Assembly (NCBI RefSeq): GCF_014287895.1
Contig: NZ_JACOPP010000014.1
Span: forward strand, 15,763 to 79,762
Length of the DNA stretch: 64,000 bases
Source of the DNA: Lawsonibacter hominis
Lineage (GTDB): Bacteria; Bacillota; Clostridia; Oscillospirales; Oscillospiraceae
Direction: 5' to 3'
Shown here: positions 7,400-14,735 of the stretch, piece by piece
Layout: every line of letters starts with the position of its first letter
Position numbering within the stretch: position 1 is the stretch's first letter
Program-made: the position numbers and the translations under genes
The notes under the pieces: generated by a model
The model's database searches: none
Told to the model about the DNA's origin: nothing
The model's input: the letters and a program-made list of their open reading frames with translations, nothing else

Positions 7400-8413
7400 T
7401 TACTCCTCCTTCACGTTCACCACCGGCAGGTCCAGGACCCGCCGGAGGGCGGAGACGAATTGATCGGGATCGAAATGCCAGCCGTAGGCCGACCAGGGAT
7501 TGGCCGCCACGGCGGCGATGGTCAGCTCCCGCCGCACCGCCAGGGCGCCGCCGGAGCGGAGGAACAGATCCCAGGCCGCCCGTCCGGCCAGCACGTGGGT
7601 GGCGTCGGCCGCCACCAGGGTCAGGGGCGCGCCCCGGCGGGCCAGGGTCTTGAGCAGCGGGTCGGTGATCCCGCCCGCCGCCCACAGCACGCAGCGCCGG
7701 CGGGGCAGCTTGTTCCAGCGGGGGGCGCCGGCCTCGTCCAGAGGCAGCTCCAGCGGCGCGCCCTCGGGCGTGAACAGGGCAAAGCGGGACGCGCAGGCGT
7801 CCAGCGCGGCGCAGAGGGCGGGGTGCTCCGGGCGGCGGCTGGCAAACAGGGCGCAGGTGTGGGCGGTCTCGGCCACCACAAGGTCCATGTCCCGGTCCAG
7901 CGAAGCGCCGGTACACAAAAGCGCGGCGCCCTCGATCCCGGCCCCGGCCAGCGACTTGCGCCCGGCGGCCCCGTCGATGAGCACCCGGTCCGCCCCCAGG
8001 GATGCAAATACCTCGCACAGTGGCGGCAGCTGCCCGGCGGCGGAGGGTCCGGCCAGCTGGATATACCCGTCGGACAGGGCGCGGAAGACGCCCACCTCGC
8101 CCAGCGGGGTCATCACGTCGGTCAGGCGGGCCACTTCCACCGTCACGTCGCACAGCGGCAGCATGCCCCGGGCCGTGGCGAACAGGTCGCCGGCTTTGAT
8201 GTACAGGTCGGGCTTTTCCGTGCCCGTCACCAGGTCGGTGCCTTCGCCGTCCCGGCCCACCGAGGTCAGGCCCAGGCACTCCTCCTCCAGCTCCGCCATC
8301 AGGCGGCGCATGGCGGTGGTCTTCCCCGCGTTCTTGCACAGCCCGATCACCGTTACCGGGGACGCGTCCCCCACCAGGGGGGCCAGGAGCTTTTTCAAAA
8401 AATGCACCTCCAT
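7400..8413 (-). CDS. kamB: P-loop protein, lysine 5,6-aminomutase reactivase subunit KamB
   Basis: Protein of up to 337 residues with an N-terminal P-loop, GLCKNAGKTT at about 24-33, followed by SVGRDGEGTD, a layout like other small nucleotide-binding accessory proteins. Paired with the MutS-like kamC it fits the conserved accessory pair of lysine 5,6-aminomutase clusters. The start is uncertain. ATG at 8413 has only a distant AGGA, while TTG at 8398 sits eight bases after GGAGGTG and may be the true start, as kamD also uses TTG. A consensus promoter lies about 130 bases upstream. Confidence 0.78.
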   Translation of the reverse strand: MEVHFLKKLLAPLVGDASPVTVIGLCKNAGKTTAMRRLMAELEEECLGLTSVGRDGEGTDLVTGTEKPDLYIKAGDLFATARGMLPLCDVTVEVARLTDVMTPLGEVGVFRALSDGYIQLAGPSAAGQLPPLCEVFASLGADRVLIDGAAGRKSLAGAGIEGAALLCTGASLDRDMDLVVAETAHTCALFASRRPEHPALCAALDACASRFALFTPEGAPLELPLDEAGAPRWNKLPRRRCVLWAAGGITDPLLKTLARRGAPLTLVAADATHVLAGRAAWDLFLRSGGALAVRRELTIAAVAANPWSAYGWHFDPDQFVSALRRVLDLPVVNVKEE

Positions 8414-8437
8414 CGCGCAGGAAATCCTGCGCCGTTC

Positions 8438-8461
8438 GCCGGCATGGCGCGCCATGCCGGC
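8438..8461. repeat. Perfect 24-base palindrome in the kamB leader
   Basis: GCCGGCATGGCG followed directly by its reverse complement. A second palindrome-like GCGCAGGA/TCCTGCGC (8415-8432) abuts the ATG at 8413. Both lie in the transcribed leader between promoter 8550-8579 and kamB and could be an operator or an RNA hairpin occluding translation. Confidence 0.6.
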
Positions 8462-8549
8462 GGAAATACGCATTGCGGCCGTGGCCGAATCCGATCCGGA
8501 CGGTTCCAAAGGGCCGTTCGACCCCAGCGCGGTTGATTCAACAGAGAGT

Positions 8550-8579
8550 ATTATAGAAGCCTTTGGACGATTCTGTCAA
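8550..8579 (-). promoter_or_regulatory. Consensus sigma-A promoter of kamB-kamC
   Basis: Minus strand TTGACA (8574-8579), 18-base spacer, TATAAT (8550-8555). It shows that kamBC have their own transcription start, separate from the riboswitch-controlled operon. Confidence 0.8.
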
Positions 8580-8610
8580 TGGGGGGTCGCGTTTCCGCCG
8601 GGCGCCCCCA

Positions 8611-8650
8611 GAAAACAACAGAGCCGGGGCCCGTTCCGGCCGCCGGCTCT
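8611..8650 (-). terminator. Terminator of the XRE regulator gene
   Basis: Minus strand AGAGCCGG...CCGGCTCT (8620-8627 with 8643-8650) with an inner GGCC pairing, followed by GTTGTTTTC. The stem begins at the stop codon of the gene. Confidence 0.75.
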
Positions 8651-8966
8651 AGCGCTTCATTTGTTCCGCGAGGTTGACGAGCGCATCCAGCTGCTTGGCG
8701 TCCAACGCCTTTAAAGCGTCCATCAGCCGGTGCAGCTGCTGGGGACAGGGAGTTTCATCATCGAAAAACTCCCGGGGCGTGATACCGAAATAGTCACAAA
8801 TGTAGAAAAAATTACGCATGGAGGGTAGCATCTTTTGATTTTCGATGTTGTTGACGTAAGATTCGCTCAGGCCGATGTCAAGGCTCATCTCGCGGGCGGA
8901 TACCTGCTTTTGTTCCCGCAGTGCAGTGAGGCGGCGGGCCAATTGCTCTTCAAACACAATATCCAC
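8649..8966 (-). CDS. XRE-family helix-turn-helix regulator
   Basis: A 105-residue protein with a Cro/C1-type HTH over about residues 8-64 (LTALREQKQVSAREMSLDIG then LSESYVNNIE). The C-terminal tail of about 35 residues is leucine-rich and helical (MDALKALDAKQLDALVNLAE) and probably dimerises the protein. It is divergent from the Spo0A-C-like gene with a 127-base AT-rich gap holding a promoter. It may regulate itself or its divergent neighbour; the target is not readable from the sequence. Confidence 0.85.
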   Translation of the reverse strand: MDIVFEEQLARRLTALREQKQVSAREMSLDIGLSESYVNNIENQKMLPSMRNFFYICDYFGITPREFFDDETPCPQQLHRLMDALKALDAKQLDALVNLAEQMKR

Positions 8967-9005
8967 CCCCCAAAAAAGCTTTTCTATAATTGTACTAGAT
9001 GTTTG

Positions 9006-9034
9006 TTGAAAATTATGGTTTTATACACTATATT
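9006..9034 (+). promoter_or_regulatory. Promoter of the Spo0A-C-like gene and FAD/Rieske oxidoreductase
   Basis: TTGAAA (9006-9011), 17-base spacer, TATATT (9029-9034), about 60 bases before the ATG at 9094. Confidence 0.65.
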
Positions 9035-9093
9035 TAAGATGGAGTATAAATTTGAACTAGCTATAAATTAAAAAAACAAGAGGTGAAATAGAT

Positions 9094-9477
9094 ATGGACG
9101 TAACTTGTGAAATTGAAAAAAACCGCCAGGCCGAGGTAGTTCTAGCCTGCCTTGGGATCGCTCGCCGCTATCAGGGGTGGCGGTACATCAAAACCGCGCT
9201 GGAGTGGGCCCTGGCGGGGTGGGAACCGGACCGGGAAGTGTTCATCCGGCTGGGTGTCACATACCGGGTCTCCGCCGCGTCGGTCAAACAGAGCGTCTCC
9301 CGCGCCCTCTGGCAGGCCCGGGTCCACCGCCCGGAAGAGCTGGCCTATATGACCTTTTACGTGGACGGCACGCCCAACCGGACGCGCAGGCAGCTCTGCG
9401 CCCTGTGTACCTGGCTGCGCGCCTTTGAGCCGGTATGCGTGGGCAACGGCGTATTTCGCTGGCGTTTGCGGGAATAA
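9094..9477 (+). CDS. Orphan Spo0A C-terminal-like DNA-binding protein
   Basis: A 127-residue protein resembling the effector (DNA-binding) domain of Spo0A. YQGWRYIKTALEWALAG corresponds to the first helices, and YRVSAASVKQSVSRALWQAR to the recognition-helix region (Spo0A: TTPSRVERAIRHAIEVAW). The receiver domain with the phosphorylated Asp is absent, so it cannot be switched by the phosphorelay in the usual way. It starts after AGAGGTGAAATAGAT. The next gene follows after 40 bases and is probably co-transcribed. Target promoters are unknown. Confidence 0.7.
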   Translation: MDVTCEIEKNRQAEVVLACLGIARRYQGWRYIKTALEWALAGWEPDREVFIRLGVTYRVSAASVKQSVSRALWQARVHRPEELAYMTFYVDGTPNRTRRQLCALCTWLRAFEPVCVGNGVFRWRLRE

Positions 9478-9517
9478 TTTCCTTCCGATTGCAAAAGCTG
9501 TTGCGGAGGTGAGGCAA

Positions 9518-10954
9518 ATGCCATCGATTTGGAGCGAAACGACCCAAATAGCCCCCCGGCCTCCGCTGCCGGGCGACCTGGAGACCGATACGGCCGTGAT
9601 CGGCGGCGGCATGGCGGGGGTGCTCACCGCCTGGCTGCTGAAGGAGGCGGGGGTAGAGTCCGTGGTGCTGGAGGCGCAGCGGCTGGGAAGCGGGCAGACC
9701 CGGAACACCACCGCCAAGATCACCAGTCAGCACGGGCTGATCTACGACAAGCTGACGCGCCGGTTCGGCGCGGAGCAGGCCGGGCAGTATGCCCGGGTCA
9801 ACCAGCGCGCCATTGCGGAGTACCGGCGTATCGTCCGGGAGCTTGCCATCGACTGCGCGCTGGAGGAGCGGGCGGCCTATCTCTACTCCACGCTGGACGA
9901 GGACGCGCTGCGCGCGGAAGCCCACGCCGCCCGGGCCCTGGGCCTGAACGCGCAGTTTACCGCCCAGACCGCCCTGCCCTTCCCGGTGAAGGGTGCGGTG
10001 CGCTTTGAGGAGCAGGCCCAGTTCCATCCCCTGCGCTTTTTGGCGGCGGTAGCGGAGCAGGTGACGGTATATGAGCAGACCCTGGTGCTGCGGGTGGACG
10101 GAGGGCGGGTGGAGACCGACCGGGGGACCGTGCGGGCGCGGCACGTCGTGTTCGCCTGCCATTTCCCCTTCGTCAACGCCCCCGGCTACTATTTCGCGCG
10201 GATGCACCAGGAGCGCAGCTACGTGCTGGCGCTGAAAAACGCCCCGCAGCTGGACGGCATGTACTACGGCGTGGACCCGGAAGGGCTCTCCTTCCGAAAC
10301 GCGGGGGAATACCTGCTGCTGGGCGGCGGCAACCACCGGACGGGGGAGAACTCCGCCGGAGGACGCTATGAGCTGCTGCGCCAGGCAGCCCGGCGCTGCT
10401 ATCCGGACAGCCGGGAGGCGGCGCATTGGTCCGCGCAGGACTGCATCACACTGGACGGGGTGCCCTATATCGGCGTGTACGCGCCCTCCGTCCCCAATTG
10501 GTATGTGGCCACCGGGTTTCAGAAGTGGGGGATGACCTCCTCCATGGCCGCCGCCATGCTCATCAGCGCCCGTATCACCGGGCGGGAAGACCCGGACGGG
10601 GCCGTTTTCTCGCCCCGGCGCTTCAAGCTGCCCGCCGCCGGGGCCAACCTGCTGGAGGACGGCAAGCAGACGGTAAAAGGCCTCTCGCGCCAGCTTTTCA
10701 CCTCCGGCCGCGCGGAGCTGGAGGCCCTGCCCAGCGGCCACGGCGGCGTGGTGGAGCTGGACGGGGAAAAGGTGGGTGCCTACCGGGACGAGACGGGCGA
10801 GCTGTTCCTGGTCTCCACCCGCTGCCCCCATCTGGGCTGCCAGCTGGAGTGGAACCCGGATGAAAAAAGCTGGGAATGCCCCTGTCACGGCTCCCGCTTC
10901 GACCACCGGGGCCGCCTGCTGGAGGGACCGGCGCAGACGCATCTGACGGAATGA
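9518..10954 (+). CDS. FAD-dependent oxidoreductase with C-terminal Rieske [2Fe-2S] domain
   Basis: The 478-residue protein, starting MPSIWSETTQIAP after GGAGGTGAGGCAA, has an N-terminal DAO-type FAD Rossmann motif, IGGGMAG, at about 28-34. Its C-terminal Rieske site, CPHLGCQLEW...CPCHGSRF, supplies the two Cys and two His ligands. The architecture matches the Bacillus YhfW family. Substrate is unknown; electron transfer from an amine or acid donor through FAD to the 2Fe-2S centre is the likely chemistry. Cytoplasmic: no signal peptide or membrane segment. Confidence 0.87.
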   Translation: MPSIWSETTQIAPRPPLPGDLETDTAVIGGGMAGVLTAWLLKEAGVESVVLEAQRLGSGQTRNTTAKITSQHGLIYDKLTRRFGAEQAGQYARVNQRAIAEYRRIVRELAIDCALEERAAYLYSTLDEDALRAEAHAARALGLNAQFTAQTALPFPVKGAVRFEEQAQFHPLRFLAAVAEQVTVYEQTLVLRVDGGRVETDRGTVRARHVVFACHFPFVNAPGYYFARMHQERSYVLALKNAPQLDGMYYGVDPEGLSFRNAGEYLLLGGGNHRTGENSAGGRYELLRQAARRCYPDSREAAHWSAQDCITLDGVPYIGVYAPSVPNWYVATGFQKWGMTSSMAAAMLISARITGREDPDGAVFSPRRFKLPAAGANLLEDGKQTVKGLSRQLFTSGRAELEALPSGHGGVVELDGEKVGAYRDETGELFLVSTRCPHLGCQLEWNPDEKSWECPCHGSRFDHRGRLLEGPAQTHLTE

Positions 10955-10960
10955 TGGCCG

Positions 10961-10989
10961 TTGCAACGGGGGGGAAAATGTGGTATCTT
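10961..10989 (+). promoter_or_regulatory. Promoter of murT-gatD
   Basis: TTGCAA (10961-10966), 17-base spacer, TATCTT (10984-10989), about 50 bases before murT. Confidence 0.55.
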
Positions 10990-11037
10990 AGATAGCATCA
11001 AAAGGAGCCCGATTTCCGCTCCAAAGGAGCCTGAAAG

Positions 11038-12378
11038 ATGAAAACCATCGCCATCCTGGCCTGCAAGCTGCTGCGCTTTGCGGGCAAGCTGCTGGGCAAG
11101 GGCAGCAGCCTGCCCGGCAGCGTGGCCCTGAAGCTGGACCCCGATATCCTGCAAAAGATCAAGCTGCCTGACCGGGTCATCGCCGTCACCGGCAGCAACG
11201 GAAAGACCTCCACCGTCGAGATGATCGCCCACGTGCTGCGGCAGAACGGCTGGAAGGTGGCCTACAACCGGGAGGGCTCCAACCAGATCGAGGGCGTGAC
11301 CACCTTCCTGCTCTCCGACTGCACGCTGGGGGGGACCTGCCGCAGCGACGTGATCCTGCTGGAGAGCGACGAGCGCTTTGCCCGCCACACCTTCCGGCAC
11401 TTTACCCCCACGCATTACGTCATTACCAACCTCTATCGGGACCAGCTCACCCGCAACGGACACCCGGAGTGGATCTTCGACATCCTCCAGGACAGCATCC
11501 ACCCCGGGACCAGGCTCATCCTCAACGCAGACGATCCGCTGGTGTCCTGCTTCGCTCTGGGGCGGGACAACCCGGTCACCTGGTTCGGGGTGGAACGGCT
11601 GCCCTTCTCCGAGACGCAGCCCTCCGGCCGCTACCGGGACGGGGCGTACTGCCCCCACTGCAAGCATCCCATGGAGTATGAATACTACCATTACAACCAC
11701 ATCGGCGCCTACCGCTGCCCCGGCTGCGGGCACCACCGGCATACGCCGGAGGACGCCGTCACGCAGGCCAGCCTGGAGGAGAAGCATCTGATCCTCAACG
11801 GCAAGTACCGCGTGGACATGGCCGTTTCCGGCATCTATCACATGTACAACACCCTGGCGGCCTTCTCCGCCTGCCGGGCGCTTGGGCTGGCGGAGGAGCC
11901 GATCGCCCGGGCGCTGAGCGGCTACGCCCTGCAAAACGGACGCATCGTCTCCTTCCGGGCGGGCGAGCGGGCGGGCACGCTGCTGACCTCCAAACACGAA
12001 AACTCCATCTCCTACGACCAGTCCATCCGCCTGGCCGTCCAGGACGGGCGGGACGTGACGGTGCTGGTGCTGGTGGACGCCATCAGCCGCAAATACTTCA
12101 CCAGCGAGACCTCCTGGCTGTGGGACATCGACTTCGAGCGCCTGAACGCCCCTCAGGTGAAGCAGATCGTCCTGGCCGGACGGTACAGCAACGATCTGGC
12201 CGTCCGCTTCTCCTACTGCCCCATCCCGCCGGAGCGCGTCCGCGTGATCGGGGACATCGGCGCGGCGGTGGACTGGGTGAAGGAGCACGGCGAGGGCTAT
12301 ATCTATTTCATCACCTGCTTCTCCGACAAGGACAAGCTGCTGACCCGCGTGCAGGTGGAACAGGAGGGACGGGCATGA
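11038..12378 (+). CDS. murT: MurT-like Mur ligase (lipid II isoglutaminyl synthase ligase subunit family)
   Basis: Mur-ligase fold protein of 446 residues. The ATP loop is TGSNGKTST (51-59), followed by the family Mg/substrate region NLYRDQLTRNG. A four-cysteine zinc ribbon, CPHC...CPGC, interrupts the central domain, a hallmark of MurT. The C-terminal domain carries TSWLWDIDFE. Classical MurT/GatD amidates the D-Glu of lipid II. Here the segment KHENSISYDQSIR differs from the NPxG-type loop I expect in MurT, and the partner GatD lacks its catalytic residues, so the substrate or ammonia source may differ. ATG follows AAAGGAGCCTGAAAG; the stop overlaps the gatD start. Confidence 0.78.
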   Translation: MKTIAILACKLLRFAGKLLGKGSSLPGSVALKLDPDILQKIKLPDRVIAVTGSNGKTSTVEMIAHVLRQNGWKVAYNREGSNQIEGVTTFLLSDCTLGGTCRSDVILLESDERFARHTFRHFTPTHYVITNLYRDQLTRNGHPEWIFDILQDSIHPGTRLILNADDPLVSCFALGRDNPVTWFGVERLPFSETQPSGRYRDGAYCPHCKHPMEYEYYHYNHIGAYRCPGCGHHRHTPEDAVTQASLEEKHLILNGKYRVDMAVSGIYHMYNTLAAFSACRALGLAEEPIARALSGYALQNGRIVSFRAGERAGTLLTSKHENSISYDQSIRLAVQDGRDVTVLVLVDAISRKYFTSETSWLWDIDFERLNAPQVKQIVLAGRYSNDLAVRFSYCPIPPERVRVIGDIGAAVDWVKEHGEGYIYFITCFSDKDKLLTRVQVEQEGRA

Positions 12379-13094
12379 AAATCCTCTATCTGTACCCCGA
12401 CCTGATGAACCTCTACGGGGAGAGCGGGAACCTTTGCGCCCTGGAGCGCCGCCTGGCGGACCAGGGGGAGGACGTGAGCGTGGACCGGAAAGCGCCGGGG
12501 GAGGCGCTGGAGATCGCAGCGTACGATTGGATCTACATGGGCGCGGGCACCGAGCGCAGCCAGAAGGCGGCGCTGGAGCACCTGCGGCCCTGCGCCGGAG
12601 CGCTGCGGGAGGCGATGGACGCCGGGAAGCATGCGCTCTTTACCGGCAATGCCGCCGCCCTGTTGGGCCGGGAGATCACCGACGCAGCCGGGCAGGTCTG
12701 GCAGGGCCTGGGGCTGCTGGACGTTGCCGTGCGGGAGCGGCGCGATACGCGCTACACCGGCGACGCCATCGCCCGCCACCCGGAGCTGGAGCGCCCCCTG
12801 GTGGGATTTTTCAACCACTGTGAGGACTGGGAGGGGGACGTGGAGCCCCTGCTCCAGGTGGTCATGGGCCGGGGAAACCGGGAAGGGGACAGCGGGGAGG
12901 GCTTCCGGAAAAACAACTTTCTGGGCACCCACCTGATCGGGCCCGTCCTGGTGAAAAATCCCCACTTCCACTACTGGCTGCTTTCCCGCCTGCTGGGGCG
13001 GACGCCGGAGCCGAGAGAGTACCTCTATGAGGAGAAGGCCTGGCAGGTGACCTATGACGCGCTTGCGCGCCGAAAGGACCAGCCTGCGGAATAG
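12375..13094 (+). CDS. gatD: GatD-like class I amidotransferase with missing catalytic Cys and His
   Basis: The 239-residue protein overlaps murT by four bases (ATGA). The GatD fold is recognisable: LNLYG-like DLMNLYGESGNL at the N-terminus, MGAGTERSQ, GFFNH, and FLGTHLIGPVLVKNP. In GatD the nucleophile lies in ICGGYQ(F/L)LG (C94 in Staphylococcus aureus); here the segment reads FTGNAAALLG (89-98) with Gly91 in its place. The catalytic His of TYLHGP is Ile188 in THLIGP. No other Cys is near. The glutaminase is therefore predicted inactive, although the rest of the fold is conserved. It could act as a structural partner of the MurT-like ligase. Confidence 0.8.
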   Translation: MKILYLYPDLMNLYGESGNLCALERRLADQGEDVSVDRKAPGEALEIAAYDWIYMGAGTERSQKAALEHLRPCAGALREAMDAGKHALFTGNAAALLGREITDAAGQVWQGLGLLDVAVRERRDTRYTGDAIARHPELERPLVGFFNHCEDWEGDVEPLLQVVMGRGNREGDSGEGFRKNNFLGTHLIGPVLVKNPHFHYWLLSRLLGRTPEPREYLYEEKAWQVTYDALARRKDQPAE

Positions 13095-13125
13095 AACCGG
13101 CTTGCCGATTGTTGGCCAGCCGCGC

Positions 13126-13404
13126 GTCCCGCCCGGAGCATTCGCTCCGGGCGGGACGTCAGCTTGTCGAAAAAGGCCAAAGGCCTTTTCCGACAGAGGG
13201 ATGCATGACGGACAGGGCTCGATTCTGGCAGAAAAGTCGCCCTGTCCGTCATGAGGGGTGTCATTTCCGACGCACGTGTCGCCGGAAATGACGGAGCTTC
13301 CTTTCCTTCCGTCGTCTGCGGACGACGGAGCTCTGCGAGGCCCTTCCTCAGGAGGGTTTTCGACCGCCACGCGTCCCGCCCGGAGCATTCGCTCCGGGCG
13401 GGAC
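13126..13404. repeat. Array of six consecutive perfect or near-perfect hairpins downstream of gatD
   Basis: HP1 is GTCCCGCCCGGAGC (13126-13139), loop attc, complement 13144-13157. HP2 covers 13166-13194 (AAAGGCC/GGCCTTTT core). HP3 is ATGACGGACAGGGC with 13239-13252. HP4 is GTCATTTCCG (13260-13269) with 13283-13292. HP5 is TCCGTCGTC with 13321-13329. HP6 (13373-13386 with 13391-13404) is an exact repeat of HP1 including its loop. No gene is supported in the 315 bases between gatD and the next gene. Confidence 0.85.
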
Positions 13405-13411
13405 GTTTTTT
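13372..13411 (+). terminator. Terminator after murT-gatD (last hairpin of the array)
   Basis: The 14-bp stem of HP6 is followed by GTTTTTT on the plus strand. It overlaps the stop codon of the convergent ATPase gene. Confidence 0.75.
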
Positions 13412-14492
13412 ACAGGCGGGCGAGCAGCGTTCCGGCGATCTGATCGGCGGTGCGGTAGACTCCTTCAAAGTCCACGCGGGGGTTGTAGACGGCCTCCAGG
13501 TCGTCGTGCATGGCTTTGGCCTGCGCCAGGGATTCCACCGCCTCTTCCAGCAGGGCGGCGGACACTTTGCGGGAGAATTTCAGCCGGGGCTTGTTCCGGC
13601 GCAGCAGTTCGGAGTCGGCCATGGCGTCCAGCCGCAGGCGGCGGTAGGGCCGCTTTTCGTAGGGCAGCGCAGGGGTGGAGGAGACGAAACCGAGGGAAAG
13701 AGAGGGAATGAGCAGATGCTCCATCCGGTCGGGGAACATGGGGGATGGGCAGACGATCACATCGTGCCCTGCGGCCATGGCCCCGTGGGCCAGGTGCGTA
13801 AGCATGCCGTGGGCCAGGCCATAGGGATCGGAAAGCTCGTAGATTCGTTTACATAACAAATCGGCTGTGCTGAACTGACACAGTTCTCCCTTCCAGGTGA
13901 CGCCGCCGAGGAACCGCTGCACCGGCCGGCCGGAGTCGCTGCCGGCCTTTCGGACCTCGCGGCTGAGAATGCCGCGGGCCCGCTTTGCCATTTTTTCCTC
14001 CAGCGCCTGCGTGCAGAGCAGGGAACGCATGTCTTCCCCGATCTGTGCGGCGGCGGTGAGGCAGCGGTAGGCCCGCTGGTAGCATCCCTTATAGCCTTTC
14101 ATACAGGAGATGATCTCACCCTTGACCTGCCGCAGCGCGTCATGATCGTAATAGTCCCCGAGATTGACATAACATTCTACCGCGCCGGGAAATCTGGGCT
14201 CTACCACATGGGGGGCGGTGCCGTCCACCAGGGCGGTTTTCAGCTGTGGGATCACGATGGCGTCCAGAGAATCGGGGTCGCCGGAGCAGTCGATATACTC
14301 CACGGAAAGGCCATGCGCTTCAACGGCTTCCGCGACCCGGTGCATCAGGGAGGATTTGCCGCAGCCGGGCCCTCCCTTGAGTATGTAGATCTCCTCCGCC
14401 TGGGCGGGGTCGATGAGCTGATCGTACAAAGAATAAAAGCCGCCAGGGGAATTTGCACCCAAAAAGAACCGGACCTGAGGTTGGGCCTGCAT
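13410..14492 (-). CDS. P-loop ATPase of unknown function (PRK06851-like)
   Basis: A 360-residue protein with a Walker A loop near residue 40-48 (LKGGPGCGKSSLM), then YIDCSGDPDSLDA. I recall a clostridial hypothetical ATPase family of this length (PRK06851) with this start; the match is from memory. No membrane segments. The C-terminal half contains PSPMFPDRMEHLLIPSLSLG, suggesting a second domain that handles a bound ligand. The ATG at 14492 follows TTGGAGGTCATCTT. Transcribed alone, convergent with murT-gatD. Function is not deducible. Confidence 0.7.
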   Translation of the reverse strand: MQAQPQVRFFLGANSPGGFYSLYDQLIDPAQAEEIYILKGGPGCGKSSLMHRVAEAVEAHGLSVEYIDCSGDPDSLDAIVIPQLKTALVDGTAPHVVEPRFPGAVECYVNLGDYYDHDALRQVKGEIISCMKGYKGCYQRAYRCLTAAAQIGEDMRSLLCTQALEEKMAKRARGILSREVRKAGSDSGRPVQRFLGGVTWKGELCQFSTADLLCKRIYELSDPYGLAHGMLTHLAHGAMAAGHDVIVCPSPMFPDRMEHLLIPSLSLGFVSSTPALPYEKRPYRRLRLDAMADSELLRRNKPRLKFSRKVSAALLEEAVESLAQAKAMHDDLEAVYNPRVDFEGVYRTADQIAGTLLARL

Positions 14493-14650
14493 AAGATGAC
14501 CTCCAAGTTATCAATTTCTCACTCCAAGGTATGCGGGGGGGCAGGCAGGGGTGCGGAGCGCTGGCGCCGGATAGAGAACCGCCCGGTATAAACCCGCGCG
14601 TTTTCGAAAAGGGACTGCAAAATCCTGCAAACACAGGGAAGGATTACGGA

Positions 14651-14680
14651 TTGACAGGATGTGGGTCCAGCGGGTATGAT
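14651..14680 (+). promoter_or_regulatory. Promoter of the [FeFe] hydrogenase gene
   Basis: TTGACA (14651-14656), 18-base spacer, TATGAT (14675-14680), 55 bases before the ATG at 14736. Confidence 0.7.
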
Positions 14681-14735
14681 AAGAATGTGAAAAAATTAAC
14701 GAAATAATTCCGCGTTTTGGAAAGAGGGAATCGTC

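Noticed and set aside
5910..8339. One 809-codon minus-strand frame joining kamC to upstream sequence as a fusion
   Set aside because: The upstream part is low-complexity Gly/Arg/Pro-rich sequence in another frame of kamB. A strong ribosome site and ATG at 7397 define kamC, and kamB has its own P-loop protein in the overlapping region.
9284..10966. A 560-codon minus-strand frame opposite the FAD/Rieske oxidoreductase
   Set aside because: No start signal and no family features; the plus strand carries FAD and Rieske motifs.
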